Shown here piece by piece: positions 47,016 to 59,660 of a DNA stretch of 64,000 nt (positions are counted from its first letter, which is position 1; every line of letters begins with the position of its first letter). Source of the DNA: Brevibacillus thermoruber 423 (GTDB taxonomy: Bacteria; Bacillota; Bacilli; Brevibacillales; Brevibacillaceae); the NCBI RefSeq assembly GCF_000454065.1, contig NZ_KE695653.1:118067-182066 (forward strand), in the 5' to 3' direction. Under the pieces are notes generated by a model. That model searched no databases and was not told where the DNA came from. It saw only the letters and a program-made list of their open reading frames with translations. The position numbers and the translations under genes are program-made.

Positions 47016-47384
47016 CTATTTGAAGGAGCGATAAACAAAAAAGAAGCCTAAGACTTGAAAGAGGAAAAGGCCGATCAGCACGCCAGAGAGCACAAACAGG
47101 TGGGGAAAGCGGATTGTCATAAAGACGGCAAATCCGGCCACGAGAAGGCGCTGCAGCATGCCGGTTCCTTTCGGCCGCACGTTCGGATCGACAGCCATCT
47201 GGCCGATCCGCCAGGTTTTGCTGGCCAGCAGCGTGCCGCTGAGGACACTTCCGCCCATACCAAGCAGGAGGCTTTGCAAAAACATTCGATACTGAGGCAA
47301 CAGGGCCCAGAGTATCGCAACCAGGGCCATACAAACAAAAGCATAGCGGAAAGCCGCTCGCATAGCCGAAGTAAACGTTTGCAT
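47016..47384 (-). CDS. atpI: ATP synthase subunit I
   Basis: A 122-residue membrane protein with four hydrophobic segments, matching AtpI, which assists c-ring assembly in some bacteria. VDPNVRPKGTGMLQRL is the loop between the second and third helix. ATG 47384 follows GGGAGA. The frame upstream is antisense-like and not used. Confidence 0.88.
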   Translation of the reverse strand: MQTFTSAMRAAFRYAFVCMALVAILWALLPQYRMFLQSLLLGMGGSVLSGTLLASKTWRIGQMAVDPNVRPKGTGMLQRLLVAGFAVFMTIRFPHLFVLSGVLIGLFLFQVLGFFFVYRSFK

Positions 47385-47395
47385 GTTCAATCTCC

Positions 47396-47605
47396 CTACA
47401 GGTAACCGCGGACTATGCGGTAGACGCTGTACACGCCTATACCCAATCCGGCGAGCAATCCGATCATCATGAACCACGGTTTGGTGGCCAGCAGGCTGTC
47501 GACGTACCTGCCCAGATAGACGCCTGCGATGACGCAGACGGCCAGATCGGCGCCGATCAGGCTGACCAGCGTGATGGCCCGCCACGGATTATCGATTTTC
47601 GGCAC
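47396..47605 (-). CDS. atpZ: AtpZ/AtpI-family small membrane protein
   Basis: About 69 residues with two transmembrane helices (residues 8-32 and 42-63) and the loop YVDSLLATKPWFM, as in AtpZ, which in some bacteria forms a Mg/Ca channel with AtpI. GTG 47605 follows AAAGGGGG by seven bases. It opens the atp operon. Confidence 0.82.
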   Translation of the reverse strand: MPKIDNPWRAITLVSLIGADLAVCVIAGVYLGRYVDSLLATKPWFMMIGLLAGLGIGVYSVYRIVRGYL

Positions 47606-47667
47606 TGGACCGCCCCCTTTCATACACAAGGAGAGGGCAGGTGTCAAGTGCCCCTTTGCCCTCATCC

Positions 47668-47697
47668 ATATTAACGAAGATTTATTCCCTTTGTCAA
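47668..47697 (-). promoter_or_regulatory. Promoter of the atp operon
   Basis: Minus-strand TTGACA (47692-47697), 18 bases, TAATAT (47668-47673), about 60 bases before the atpZ start. The leader has a GAGGGCA/TGCCCTC inverted repeat. Confidence 0.75.
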
Positions 47698-47809
47698 CGT
47701 GCGGCTCGTTCTGTACACAAAGCGTTCACATTTGAAAACAGCGAACGTTTTCTTACAAAAACCGCCAAGTTGTACGTCACCGGGAGCATGGAAACCGAGG
47801 TCTGTCCGC

Positions 47810-49000
47810 TTACAGTTTCTCGACGACGATGGCCACCCCTTGTCCGCCTCCGATGCACAGCGTCGCCAATCCATATTTTACCCCCGGGCGCTTGTGCAAT
47901 TCGTGAATCAGCGTGACCAGCACGCGCGCACCGCTGGCGCCGATCGGGTGTCCGAGGGCGATCGCGCCGCCGTTTACGTTCAGTTTGTCGCGCGGGATGC
48001 CCAGCGCCTTTCCGACCGCCAGCGACTGGGCGGCGAACGCCTCGTTGGCCTCGATCAGATCGATCTCGTCCAGGGAGAGTCCCGCCTTGGCCAGCACCCG
48101 CTGCGTCGCCGGTACGGGTCCGATGCCCATGATGCTGGGGTTGACCCCGGCGCTGGCGTTGGCGACGATCCGGGCCAGCGGCTTCACGCCCAGCTCGGCC
48201 GCCTTTTCGCCCGACATGATCAACAGGGCGGCCGCTCCGTCGTTGATGCCCGACGCGTTGCCCGCGGTCACCGTTCCGTCCTTTTTGAAAGCCGGCCGCA
48301 GCTTGCCGAGCGACTCCACGGTCACGCCCGCGCGGGGAAATTCATCCACCTCAAACAGGACCGGGTCCCCTTTTTTCTGCGGAATCGGCACCGGCACGAT
48401 CTCGTCGCGAAAACGCCCCTCGGCCAGGGCGCGCTGCGCTTTTTCCTGGCTCCAGGCGGCAAACTCATCCTGCTCTTCCCGGCTGATCCCGTACTCGGCA
48501 CAGAGGTTTTCCGCCGTGATGCCCATGTGATAATCGTTAAACGCACACCACAAGCCGTCGCGGATCATCGAGTCGACCACCTTTTGATCGCCCATCCGGT
48601 AGCCGCTGCGGGCCCCTTCCAGCAGGTACGGGGCCTGGCTCATGTTTTCCATGCCCCCGGCCAGCACCACGTCGGCGTCGCCGCAGAGAATCGCCTGGGC
48701 GGCCAGGTGAACCGCTTTCAATCCGGAGCCGCATACCTTGTTGATCGTCATCGACGGCGTCTCCTGCGGCAGTCCCGCGCGGATCGCCGCCTGGCGCGCC
48801 GGATTTTGTCCCAATCCCGCCTGCAGCACGTTGCCCATGATCACTTCGTCCACCGCTTCCTTCGCAACGCCCGCCCGCTGCAAAGCCGCCTCCAGCACGA
48901 CGGCTCCCAACTGCGGCGCGCTGACGCCGGACAGCGATCCCTGAAAACTGCCGATGGCCGTGCGCACTGCGCTGGCGATCACTACCTCTTTCTGACTCAT
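47810..49000 (-). CDS. thl: Acetyl-CoA C-acetyltransferase (thiolase)
   Basis: About 396 residues, a biosynthetic-type thiolase that interconverts two acetyl-CoA and acetoacetyl-CoA. The nucleophile is Cys90 ([12 protein letters not shown]), with NEAFAAQ, the His of [16 protein letters not shown] and the C-terminal Cys of CIGGGQG. ATG 49000 follows AAGGAGTG. It follows bioC by about 90 bases without an obvious terminator, so it may be read partly from the bio transcript. Confidence 0.95.
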   Translation of the reverse strand: MSQKEVVIASAVRTAIGSFQGSLSGVSAPQLGAVVLEAALQRAGVAKEAVDEVIMGNVLQAGLGQNPARQAAIRAGLPQETPSMTINKVCGSGLKAVHLAAQAILCGDADVVLAGGMENMSQAPYLLEGARSGYRMGDQKVVDSMIRDGLWCAFNDYHMGITAENLCAEYGISREEQDEFAAWSQEKAQRALAEGRFRDEIVPVPIPQKKGDPVLFEVDEFPRAGVTVESLGKLRPAFKKDGTVTAGNASGINDGAAALLIMSGEKAAELGVKPLARIVANASAGVNPSIMGIGPVPATQRVLAKAGLSLDEIDLIEANEAFAAQSLAVGKALGIPRDKLNVNGGAIALGHPIGASGARVLVTLIHELHKRPGVKYGLATLCIGGGQGVAIVVEKL

Positions 49001-49091
49001 CTGGATCACTCCTTGGAAAACAGGATGATGGTTTTCCTCATACAATTCCCTTTTTTCGCAAAATATCCTGCCGTTCCGGGCGAACCGATTT

Positions 49092-49922
49092 TTACCTTCC
49101 CTCGGGCCGCTCAGCCGCCGCATAGACCAGTTCGTACGTGACGGGAATGCCCTCCGCTCCGCCAAAACGGCTCCGGTACGCCTCCATCATTTCCGTCAGC
49201 AGCCGCCGCTGACCCAACCCGGCGCTGTCCGACGCCGGACCGGTGCTGGCGCCGATCCCCTTGACCGCGTGCAAAAACGAGCGCACGTCCGGATAGTGGA
49301 GCCGCACCTCCCGGGTACGTACCCGCACGCCGGCAAAACCGGCCCTATCCAGCATCGCCCGCCACTCGTCCGGCGTGCAGAACGACAGCCCGTGCCGCTG
49401 CGGCTCACGCTGGAGCTTGCGGTAGGCCGCCGCGAACGAGTCGTGCAGTTCCCAAAACGTCCGCGGCCCAAAGGTGGCAAAGCGCAGCGAGCCGCCCGGC
49501 CGCAGCAGCCGGTACAGCCCCTCCACCGTCCTCTCCGGCTGCCGCAGCCATTGAAAACAGGCGCTGGAGACGATCAGATCGGCCCACTGCTCCGCCTGCT
49601 GCCAGACCCATTCCTCGACGTCGGCCAGCACAAACCGGCACGTCTGCCCGGTCGGGCCAAGGCGTCGCCGCGCCGCTTCCAGCATGCCCGGCGCGATGTC
49701 CAGCGCCAGGTACTCCGTGCTGCCGCAGCGGCCGCTGAGCAGGCTGGTCAAACCGCCCGTTCCGCAGCCGACTTCCACCACCCGGCGAACCGACTCCGCC
49801 GGCGGCATCTCAGCCTCCAGCGCTGCCGCCAGTTCCGCCGCCATCTCCCGCTGCACCAGGGCGTACCGATCGTAGGTGTCCGCCTTATCACTGAACCGTC
49901 TGCTAACTGCTGCTTTCCACAC
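49092..49922 (-). CDS. bioC: Malonyl-ACP O-methyltransferase BioC
   Basis: A 276-residue SAM-dependent methyltransferase. It methylates malonyl-ACP so that the fatty-acid enzymes can extend it to pimeloyl-ACP methyl ester. Motif I is [15 protein letters not shown] (residues 48-62), and [21 protein letters not shown] and [14 protein letters not shown] follow. GTG 49922 overlaps the end of bioH in another frame. Its partner esterase is bioH directly upstream. Confidence 0.92.
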   Translation of the reverse strand: MWKAAVSRRFSDKADTYDRYALVQREMAAELAAALEAEMPPAESVRRVVEVGCGTGGLTSLLSGRCGSTEYLALDIAPGMLEAARRRLGPTGQTCRFVLADVEEWVWQQAEQWADLIVSSACFQWLRQPERTVEGLYRLLRPGGSLRFATFGPRTFWELHDSFAAAYRKLQREPQRHGLSFCTPDEWRAMLDRAGFAGVRVRTREVRLHYPDVRSFLHAVKGIGASTGPASDSAGLGQRRLLTEMMEAYRSRFGGAEGIPVTYELVYAAAERPEGR

Positions 49923-50631
49923 CGTGTTCCACCATCCTTTTGATCGCCTCCGCCACCGCCTGACGATGGACGAGCGGCAGCGCGTGGCCGCCCCCGTCGA
50001 TTGCCTCCAGCCGGGCCGCCGGTATCCTCGCGGCCAATTCCTCCCCTGCCGCGAATGGGCAGATCCCGTCGGCCGTCCCGTGAATCACCAGCGTCGGGCA
50101 GGTGATGCTCCCGAGAAGCGGACGGAGGTCTTCCTCGCGCAGGTAGGACAGTCCGGCCGCGAGCGCCGACAGGGGCCATGCGTCGCAAAAAGAGACGGAC
50201 GGATCGGCACGGTCACGCTGCCGCTCCTCCGCCGTAAACATCGACTGCCAAAACGTCCGCATCACGCCCGTCCGATCCGCGTACAGCGCCCGCTCCATCC
50301 GCTGCACCTGCGCGTCCAGCCAGCCAAGCCGCCGCTCCTCGCGGGGACGGACAAACCGCGCCGTCGTGCCGATCAAGACGAGCCCCACGGCCAATCCCTC
50401 GGCCGCCAGCCGCTGCGCCAGCATCCCGCCCAGCGACCAGCCGACCGCGATCAGCGGCAGGGAAGCGGTCGATAAGGCCGCCTGACGGGCGATCTCGTAA
50501 AACGCTTCAGGCCGGTCCGCCCTGGACAGGTCGGGGACGGTGTGCTCACACTCCGGAAACTGGCTGCGCATGCCGCGCCACGCCTCGTTGGACATCCCCC
50601 ACCCGTTCAGCCACAGCATCGCCGCCTTCAT
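49903..50631 (-). CDS. bioH: Pimeloyl-ACP methyl ester esterase BioH-like hydrolase
   Basis: A 242-residue alpha/beta hydrolase. The catalytic triad can be read as Ser in GWSLGG (about residue 65), Asp in HGTADGICP and His in GGGHALP. The N-terminus LWLNGWGMSNEAW forms the oxyanion loop. Being between bioF and bioC argues for the esterase that removes the methyl group at the end of pimelate synthesis. It overlaps bioF by four bases. Confidence 0.88.
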   Translation of the reverse strand: MKAAMLWLNGWGMSNEAWRGMRSQFPECEHTVPDLSRADRPEAFYEIARQAALSTASLPLIAVGWSLGGMLAQRLAAEGLAVGLVLIGTTARFVRPREERRLGWLDAQVQRMERALYADRTGVMRTFWQSMFTAEERQRDRADPSVSFCDAWPLSALAAGLSYLREEDLRPLLGSITCPTLVIHGTADGICPFAAGEELAARIPAARLEAIDGGGHALPLVHRQAVAEAIKRMVEHGVESSS

Positions 50632-51827
50632 CCCGTCTCCTCCTCCCGGGCTGCCGCAGCGAACTGCATCTGCCGAATAACCTCCTCCAGCTCCTCACGC
50701 GTATGCGTCGCCATCAGGGAAAAGCGGATGCGGGCGGTGCCTTCCGGTACGGTCGGGGGGCGGATGGCGACGGCGGCGATTCCCCGCTCCTCCAGACGTT
50801 GACTCAACCGGAGCGCCTGCCTGTTGTCGCCGACGATCCATGGGACGATCGGCGAGTCGCCCTCCCCGACCGCAAAACCGCACGCCTGCAGCCGCCGGCG
50901 AAACCAGGCGCTGTTTTCCCTGAGCCGGGTGCGGCGCCAGCCTTCCTCCTGCACCACTTCCAGCGCCTTGCGGACGGCGGCCACCACCATCGGCGGCAGC
51001 CCGGTGGAGTAGATCAGCGGACGCGTCTTCGTCACCAGGTAGTCGATCAGCACGCGGTCGGCGCAGATGTAGGCGCCGTACACGCCAAACGCCTTGCTGA
51101 ACGTGCCCATGATCACATCCACCCGGTCGTGCAGTCCCAGTTCGTGACACAGCCCCTCCCCCCGTCTGCCTCTCACGCCGCCGGCATGGGCCTCGTCCAC
51201 CATCAGCATCGCGCCGTAGCGCGCTTTGAGCTCCACCAGTTCGCGCAGCGGCGCCGCATCTCCGTCCATGGAAAAGACGGCATCGGTGACGATCAGGGCG
51301 CGGCGGTGTCCGGCGTGCTTTTTCAACAGGTGCTCCAGGTGCTCCGGATCGTTGTGGCGGTAGCGGTAATGGCGGGCGCGGCTGAGAATGATGCCGTCGA
51401 CGATGCTCGCGTGGTTCAGCCGGTCGCTGAACACCGCGTCCTCCCGCCCGACCAGCGCGGCGATTACCCCCAGATTGGCCATGTAGCCGTTGGCGAAGAC
51501 CAGGGCCGCTTCCCGCTGCTTCCATTCGGCCAGACGTTCTTCCAGATCGGCATACCAGCGGTGATTGCCGCAAATCAACCGGGAGGCGGCCGCTCCCACT
51601 CCCCATTGTTCCGCCGCCTGACGGGCGGCATCGGCGATCCGGGGATCGCCCGCCAGGCCCAGGTAGTCGTTGGAGGAGAGGTTCAACAGCCGCCTGCCGC
51701 CAACCGTCAGCCATTTGCCGCCTTCCTCCCCGCGGTCGTCCACGATGCGCAGGCACCGGTTCAGGGACTGCTGCCGGAGCGCATCCAGCTCCGCTTCCAT
51801 CCAGTCGCAAAAGCCGGTTCCGTTCAT
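50628..51827 (-). CDS. bioF: 8-amino-7-oxononanoate synthase
   Basis: About 399 residues, a PLP enzyme that condenses pimeloyl-ACP/CoA with alanine. The PLP lysine is in GTFSKAFG; VDEAHAGGVRG and NLSSNDYLGLAGD are typical. I choose ATG 51827, with GGAG upstream; GTG 51836 overlaps the bioB stop and is three codons longer. Confidence 0.95.
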   Translation of the reverse strand: MNGTGFCDWMEAELDALRQQSLNRCLRIVDDRGEEGGKWLTVGGRRLLNLSSNDYLGLAGDPRIADAARQAAEQWGVGAAASRLICGNHRWYADLEERLAEWKQREAALVFANGYMANLGVIAALVGREDAVFSDRLNHASIVDGIILSRARHYRYRHNDPEHLEHLLKKHAGHRRALIVTDAVFSMDGDAAPLRELVELKARYGAMLMVDEAHAGGVRGRRGEGLCHELGLHDRVDVIMGTFSKAFGVYGAYICADRVLIDYLVTKTRPLIYSTGLPPMVVAAVRKALEVVQEEGWRRTRLRENSAWFRRRLQACGFAVGEGDSPIVPWIVGDNRQALRLSQRLEERGIAAVAIRPPTVPEGTARIRFSLMATHTREELEEVIRQMQFAAAAREEETG

Positions 51828-51832
51828 CCGCC

Positions 51833-54953
<3,121 letters not shown>

Positions 54954-54992
54954 CCCGGTCCCCTCCTTCGGCACAAATATTCGGAAAACGTT

Positions 54993-55033
54993 TTGTTAAC
55001 CACAATTGTATTTTAGTTAACAAATTTTCGCAA
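54993..55033 (-). promoter_or_regulatory. bio promoter overlapped by a BirA-type operator
   Basis: TTGTTAAC (54993-55000) and GTTAACAA (55016-55023) are perfect inverted 8-mers separated by 15 bases, the arrangement of Firmicute BirA boxes. On the minus strand TTGCGA (55028-55033), 17 bases and TACAAT (55005-55010) form the promoter, whose spacer and -10 lie within the operator. Repression by biotinyl-AMP-bound BirA is the expected control. Confidence 0.88.
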
Positions 55034-55066
55034 AGGATTTTTGGGGACCCCTCCAAAAACAGGACA

Positions 55067-55104
55067 AAAGACCGGGCCCTTCCCTCGGGAAGAACTCGGT
55101 CTTT
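55067..55104 (-). terminator. Terminator after the SLH phosphodiester glycosidase
   Basis: AAAGACCG / CGGTCTTT closes a long hairpin with inner TTCCC/GGGAA pairing, followed by TGTCCTGTTTTTGG on the minus strand. It separates the gene from the bio operon. Confidence 0.75.
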
Positions 55105-55121
55105 CGTCGAAATTCGAACTT

Positions 55122-58100
55122 TTATTTTTTCTGCAGAATCCGGTACAGCGCCACGACGCAAACCGCACGGGTGGTCGGCTTGTTCGGCTCAAACCTGCTG
55201 CCGACCGGGTCGATCAGCCCCAGCCCGACGACGTTGGTAATCGACGAAGCAGCCCAGGCGGGCCATGCCTGCTTGTCGGAGAGCGCCTTGGCCGTCGTCC
55301 CCTTTTGTTTCAGCACGCGGTCGAGGATCACGGCCGCTTCCGCCCGGGTCACCGGTTGGTCGGGACGGAACGTCTTGTCCGGGTACCCTTTGACCAGCCC
55401 TTTGGAGAGCGCCACCTGCACCGCCCCCTGCGCGTACGCCGGGATTTTGTCCTTGAAGGTGAGCTTCGGCGAGGACGGCAGCTCCCACTCGAACGTCCGG
55501 GCCAGCAGCGTGACAAACTGGGCGCGGGTCAGCGGGACCTCGGGGCCGAACGTGGTTTCCGTCAGCCCCTTGACCAAGCCTTTTTGCGCCATGTAGGTGA
55601 TTTCCGCCTTTGCCGGGTGGTTGGCGATGTCCGTGAAGGCGACGCCGCCTCCGTCCAGGTAGTACGGGATGTACGTGCCGTAGGCGTTCACTTCGTACAC
55701 CCACTGCCCCTTCGCGTTGACGGTGCCGGGGATCTGGTCAAACGTCTTGTTTGCCTCGTTCACGTACAGCAGGCCCACGCCTTTGCCCGGCAGCCACTGC
55801 TTCGGCGTCAGCGTCAGCGTCACCGGCGACGTGGAGATTTGGTCCTGCTGGCCTTCCTTCAAAGCGCCCGGCTTGATGGTAAACGAGTAGTCGGCCGGCA
55901 CGTAACCGGGGAGCGGCTGCTGCACGATCGAATTGACCTTGATCGAGGCCGACTGCAGGAATGACGCCGTACGCACGAACGAATAGCCGAGGTCCAATTC
56001 GGCTCCCAGGGAAAGTGTTCCTGGCGTCTCCGGCGCCACGTCCCTGCCGGACGGCTGACTGCCGGCCGTGCTCGGCAGGAGCAGGGAGACCTCGTCGAAG
56101 TAAAGCGTTCCCTTGTCGTGCCGGTTGCCGTCATCGGGGCGGTCAACGACGTAGATGCTCTTCAGCTTCAGCGGGTAGGCCGCATTGGCCGGGAAGTACC
56201 CCTTGACCTGCTTCCATCCGCTCCAGTCGATCGCCTGGGCCAGGTCGACGTAGACGGTCTTGCCGTTGGCGTCGATAACCTCCGCGCGCAGCCAGTGCTT
56301 GCTGTTGTCTCCGTACACCCACAGTCCCATGCCGATCGGTTTGCCCGGAATGGTCACCGGTTGGGACCCGACGCGGCCGTAGGCGATGCGCAGTTCGGTC
56401 GCCGGAGCGCCGGAGAAGTTGTAGACCAGCTTGGCTGCCTTGCGGGTGCGGAAGACCGGATCGGATACCGCCGTAAACGATCCGCTGTTGCTGATCGAAG
56501 CCGGCACGGCCGCATGGTGCATGCCCGTCTGGTTGTCAAAGGTAAGCCACGGCTGCTCAAACTGCCCGACGACGAACGGCACGCTGGTGGTGACGCCGTC
56601 GTACGATACGGTCAGCGTCCCGCTGCCCGGCTCTTGTCCCGCGACGAGCTGCAGCTTGTCGTTTACCGTCGCGGCTGCCGAATTGACGCTGGTCTGGACG
56701 CTGAGCGGGGTCGCCTGGAGAAGCTGTCCCTTTTTCGTCTTGATCTTCACGTCCAGGGTAAGCGCCTGTCCGGGCGCGATGGTGATCGGATTGGGCGAGA
56801 CGACGATCTGCTGCACCTCGCTGCCGGAGATGACGTGCACCTCTTTGCTCGACGCCACGCTGCCCACGCGCGCCGTAACCGACACCTGTCCCGAACGGGT
56901 CGGGGTGAAGCGCTGGCCGTTAAACGATCCCGCGTCCCCGGCCTCCCAGACGATGGTGGACGGGTTGACTGCGTACGGCTGGTAGTGGGTGTCGTACGCC
57001 TTGGTCGTAAACTCCGCCGTTTGGCCGATCAGCATCTCTGCCGGGCCGAAGATCCGGAAGCCGGCCAGTTCTCCCGGCGGCGCCGTGTTGTACACGGCCA
57101 GTCCGGTCGGGACCCGCCGTTCCGCGCCGTCTTTCGGCTGGTTGGCCAGGCTGGCGTGCGTTTCGCCCAACATGCGCACGGCCAAGGTGGTCGAACCGCC
57201 GCCGTCGAAGTTCACCGCGCGCCAGGAACCCAGTTCGGCCATGATCTTGGCCAGTTCATCCAGATAGACGCCTTTGCTCGCGTCCACCGTCACCATGTAC
57301 AGCGTCTTGCCGTCCCGGGAGACGCCGACAGCGGTGCGGGCGTTGATCGAGAGAATCGATTTGTCGGCCGGGAACGAGGGGAGCGGTTTGCCCTGATCGA
57401 CCAGCAGCACGTTTCCTCCCACCGCCTGTACCCAGTCCTGATTGAGCGGCGTCGTCTGGTACTCGACGGTCGCCCTTGACCCCACCGGGAAGTTTTGCTT
57501 CAGGAAGTTGGCCGCCGCGCCGTGTCCCCACAGCACGTAGCCGTTGTACGGTATGTAAAAGCCGGGTTGGTTGATGCGCACTTCCTTGGCCACGTTGTCC
57601 ACAAACAGTACTTCGACGACGTCCTTGTAGCCGGGAATGGCGCCGAGGCTGGTCTTGCCGAACGCCGGCGTATACAGGTTCAACTGGTTCTCGTGACTTT
57701 TCCGCCCTTCGCTGGGATTGTATTCTTCCTTGTTGAGCCCCTGCAGCGGAAACGAATTGCCGTTTTGTGCCGTCACTTTTCCGGTAAAGCCGAATTTTTC
57801 GATGGCCGCGTTTTTGTCGCTGGTAATCCCCAGACTGTACCAGTAGGAGATGTGCCCCATCGACGAGATCAACTGCTTGTCCTTCATGACAATGCCAAAC
57901 GGCGCGCCCCGTTTGGTCATGTTGAAGAAGTCGGCGTTGATGGCCGCAATGGCGCCGGTCTCCCGGGCCATCTGGGTAACCGTCTGCCGCTCGGTCAGCT
58001 TGCCGTTGGTGCCGTAGACCGGCTTGACCTCCACGTAGGGATTGTTCAGGTCCACCTTGGTCACCATAACGGTGATCTGCTGGCCTCCGAACGACTTCGT

Positions 58101-58271
58101 ATATTTCTGCAACGTGGTCCCTTCCCCGATCGGGGTCTCCCACATCATCTGCAAGGCGCTTGTTTCCGCCCTCGCCTGTGCCACTTGGACCGCAACCGGC
58201 GCAAACGGAACAAAAGCTCCCCACGCTACCGCGGCAGCCGTGAGAAGCGAGACAACCTTCCGCCCTCTCAT
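55122..58271 (-). CDS. SLH-anchored phosphodiester glycosidase (NAGPA-domain) protein
   Basis: A 1049-residue secreted protein. After a signal peptide (cleavage near AQARA) comes a NAGPA-type phosphodiester glycosidase domain (about residues 50-405) with GAIAAINADFFNM, INARTAVGVSRDGKTLYMVTVD and NFDGGGSTTLAVR. It is followed by Ig/Big-like modules, a carbohydrate-binding-like jelly-roll (about 585-760) and three C-terminal SLH domains (last 180 residues, FGPEVPLTRAQF, FRPDQPVTRAEA, FEPNKPTTRAVC). The family hydrolyses sugar phosphodiesters; the natural substrate in Firmicutes is unclear and could be wall polymer. GAGAGGAG precedes the ATG. mnaA lies next upstream. Confidence 0.92.
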   Translation of the reverse strand: MRGRKVVSLLTAAAVAWGAFVPFAPVAVQVAQARAETSALQMMWETPIGEGTTLQKYTKSFGGQQITVMVTKVDLNNPYVEVKPVYGTNGKLTERQTVTQMARETGAIAAINADFFNMTKRGAPFGIVMKDKQLISSMGHISYWYSLGITSDKNAAIEKFGFTGKVTAQNGNSFPLQGLNKEEYNPSEGRKSHENQLNLYTPAFGKTSLGAIPGYKDVVEVLFVDNVAKEVRINQPGFYIPYNGYVLWGHGAAANFLKQNFPVGSRATVEYQTTPLNQDWVQAVGGNVLLVDQGKPLPSFPADKSILSINARTAVGVSRDGKTLYMVTVDASKGVYLDELAKIMAELGSWRAVNFDGGGSTTLAVRMLGETHASLANQPKDGAERRVPTGLAVYNTAPPGELAGFRIFGPAEMLIGQTAEFTTKAYDTHYQPYAVNPSTIVWEAGDAGSFNGQRFTPTRSGQVSVTARVGSVASSKEVHVISGSEVQQIVVSPNPITIAPGQALTLDVKIKTKKGQLLQATPLSVQTSVNSAAATVNDKLQLVAGQEPGSGTLTVSYDGVTTSVPFVVGQFEQPWLTFDNQTGMHHAAVPASISNSGSFTAVSDPVFRTRKAAKLVYNFSGAPATELRIAYGRVGSQPVTIPGKPIGMGLWVYGDNSKHWLRAEVIDANGKTVYVDLAQAIDWSGWKQVKGYFPANAAYPLKLKSIYVVDRPDDGNRHDKGTLYFDEVSLLLPSTAGSQPSGRDVAPETPGTLSLGAELDLGYSFVRTASFLQSASIKVNSIVQQPLPGYVPADYSFTIKPGALKEGQQDQISTSPVTLTLTPKQWLPGKGVGLLYVNEANKTFDQIPGTVNAKGQWVYEVNAYGTYIPYYLDGGGVAFTDIANHPAKAEITYMAQKGLVKGLTETTFGPEVPLTRAQFVTLLARTFEWELPSSPKLTFKDKIPAYAQGAVQVALSKGLVKGYPDKTFRPDQPVTRAEAAVILDRVLKQKGTTAKALSDKQAWPAWAASSITNVVGLGLIDPVGSRFEPNKPTTRAVCVVALYRILQKK

Positions 58272-58430
58272 GTTGGTAACTCCTCTCCTATCTCTCTTGT
58301 TTCATACTATCTCAGCTACATAATAGACGCGCGAGAAAGCGGATAGTTTCATATTTTTGGGCACATTCTTTGCTGGAAATACTGACCATCGGGGAAACCT
58401 GCCGCACCGCCCGTTTTAGCGGACAGCAAA

Positions 58431-58457
58431 AAGGAGGCGTTTCATCAACGCCTCCTT
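58431..58457 (-). terminator. Terminator after mnaA
   Basis: AAGGAGGCGTT / AACGCCTCCTT perfect 11-bp stem with a 5-base loop, followed by TTTGC on the minus strand, 42 bases past the mnaA stop. Confidence 0.85.
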
Positions 58458-58498
58458 GCGATTGTGAAAACGGTGTGTGGGTGAGCAGTCCCCCGGCG

Positions 58499-59647
58499 TC
58501 AGGAGCCGGGACGGAACGGTGCCGGCCGCTCCGCTCTGCGTCCGAAGTGGTGCAAAATCGCCTCGACGATCCGGCGGGAAGCCTCCCCGTCTCCGTACGG
58601 ATTGGCGGCGCGGGCCATGGCGTCGTACGCGTCGGCATCGCGCAGCAGATGATCGGCCATGGCGTACACCTGGTCCTCGTCGGTTCCGGCCAGCTTCAGC
58701 GTGCCGGCCGCGATTCCTTCCGGCCGCTCCGTCGTGTCGCGCAGCACCAGCACCGGCACGCCCAGCGAAGGCGCCTCCTCCTGGACGCCGCCGGAATCGG
58801 TCAGAATCAGGTGGGCGCGGCGGGCAAAGTTGTGGAAGTCAAAGGCGTCGAGCGGTTCGATCAGGTGAATGCGCTCGTGTCCCCCCAGCACGTCCTGCGC
58901 CACTTCCTGCACAGCCGGGTTGAGGTGGACCGGATAGACGACGGCAATGTCGCCATGTTCGTCGACCAGCCGTCTGACCGCGCGGAAAATCCGGCGCATC
59001 GGCTCGCCCAGGTTCTCCCGCCGATGGGCGGTCATCAGCACCATTTTCCGGCCGGCCACGCGCTCCAACACGGGATGGGTGTAATCGTCGCGGACGGTTG
59101 TTTTCAGCGCGTCAATGGCCGTGTTGCCGGTGATGTAAATCGCCTCTTCCAGCTTGTTTTCACGCCGCAGGTTCTCCGCCGCCCCCTCGGTCGGCGCAAA
59201 GTGCAGGTCGGCCATCACGCCCGTGAGCTGCCGGTTCATCTCCTCCGGGAAGGGGGAGTACTTGTCCCACGTGCGCAGGCCCGCTTCCACGTGGCCGATC
59301 GCCACCTGGTTGTAAAACGCCGCCAGGCTGGCGACAAAGGTGGTGGTCGTATCGCCGTGCACCAGAACGATGTCCGGCTTGACTTCCTTCATCACGCCAT
59401 CCAGCTCTTCCAGGGCGCGGGTGGTAATCTGCACCAGCGTTTGCCGGTCTTTCATGATATTCAAGTCGATGTCCGGCCGGATGTCAAAGATCTCCAGCAC
59501 CTGGTCCAGCATCTGCCGGTGCTGGGCGGTCACGCAGACAATCGACTCGATCTCGTCCCCATGCTTGTTCAGTTCGTGCACGAGCGGCGCCATCTTGATG
59601 GCTTCCGGCCGCGTGCCGAATACGGTCATCACTTTCAGCTTCTTCAT
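58499..59647 (-). CDS. mnaA: UDP-N-acetylglucosamine 2-epimerase (non-hydrolysing)
   Basis: About 382 residues, supplying UDP-ManNAc for wall polymers. FGTRPEAIKMAPLVHEL at the start, VHGDTTTTFVASLAAF, GHVEAGLRT, the catalytic region with FPEEMNRQL, LMTAHRRENLG and LTDSGGVQEEAPSLGVPVLVLRDTTERPEG are all conserved. ATG 59647 follows GAGAGGGA and overlaps the upp 3' end region by a few bases' spacing. With TagO and TagA in the same window it fits linkage-unit and SLH-ligand synthesis. Confidence 0.96.
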   Translation of the reverse strand: MKKLKVMTVFGTRPEAIKMAPLVHELNKHGDEIESIVCVTAQHRQMLDQVLEIFDIRPDIDLNIMKDRQTLVQITTRALEELDGVMKEVKPDIVLVHGDTTTTFVASLAAFYNQVAIGHVEAGLRTWDKYSPFPEEMNRQLTGVMADLHFAPTEGAAENLRRENKLEEAIYITGNTAIDALKTTVRDDYTHPVLERVAGRKMVLMTAHRRENLGEPMRRIFRAVRRLVDEHGDIAVVYPVHLNPAVQEVAQDVLGGHERIHLIEPLDAFDFHNFARRAHLILTDSGGVQEEAPSLGVPVLVLRDTTERPEGIAAGTLKLAGTDEDQVYAMADHLLRDADAYDAMARAANPYGDGEASRRIVEAILHHFGRRAERPAPFRPGS

Positions 59648-59660
59648 CGGATTCCCTCTC

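Noticed and set aside
47619-47647. Second promoter before atpZ (TTGACA, 17 bases, TATGAA)
   Set aside because: Transcription would start inside the atpZ ribosome site, leaving no usable leader. The upstream promoter at 47668-47697 is better placed.
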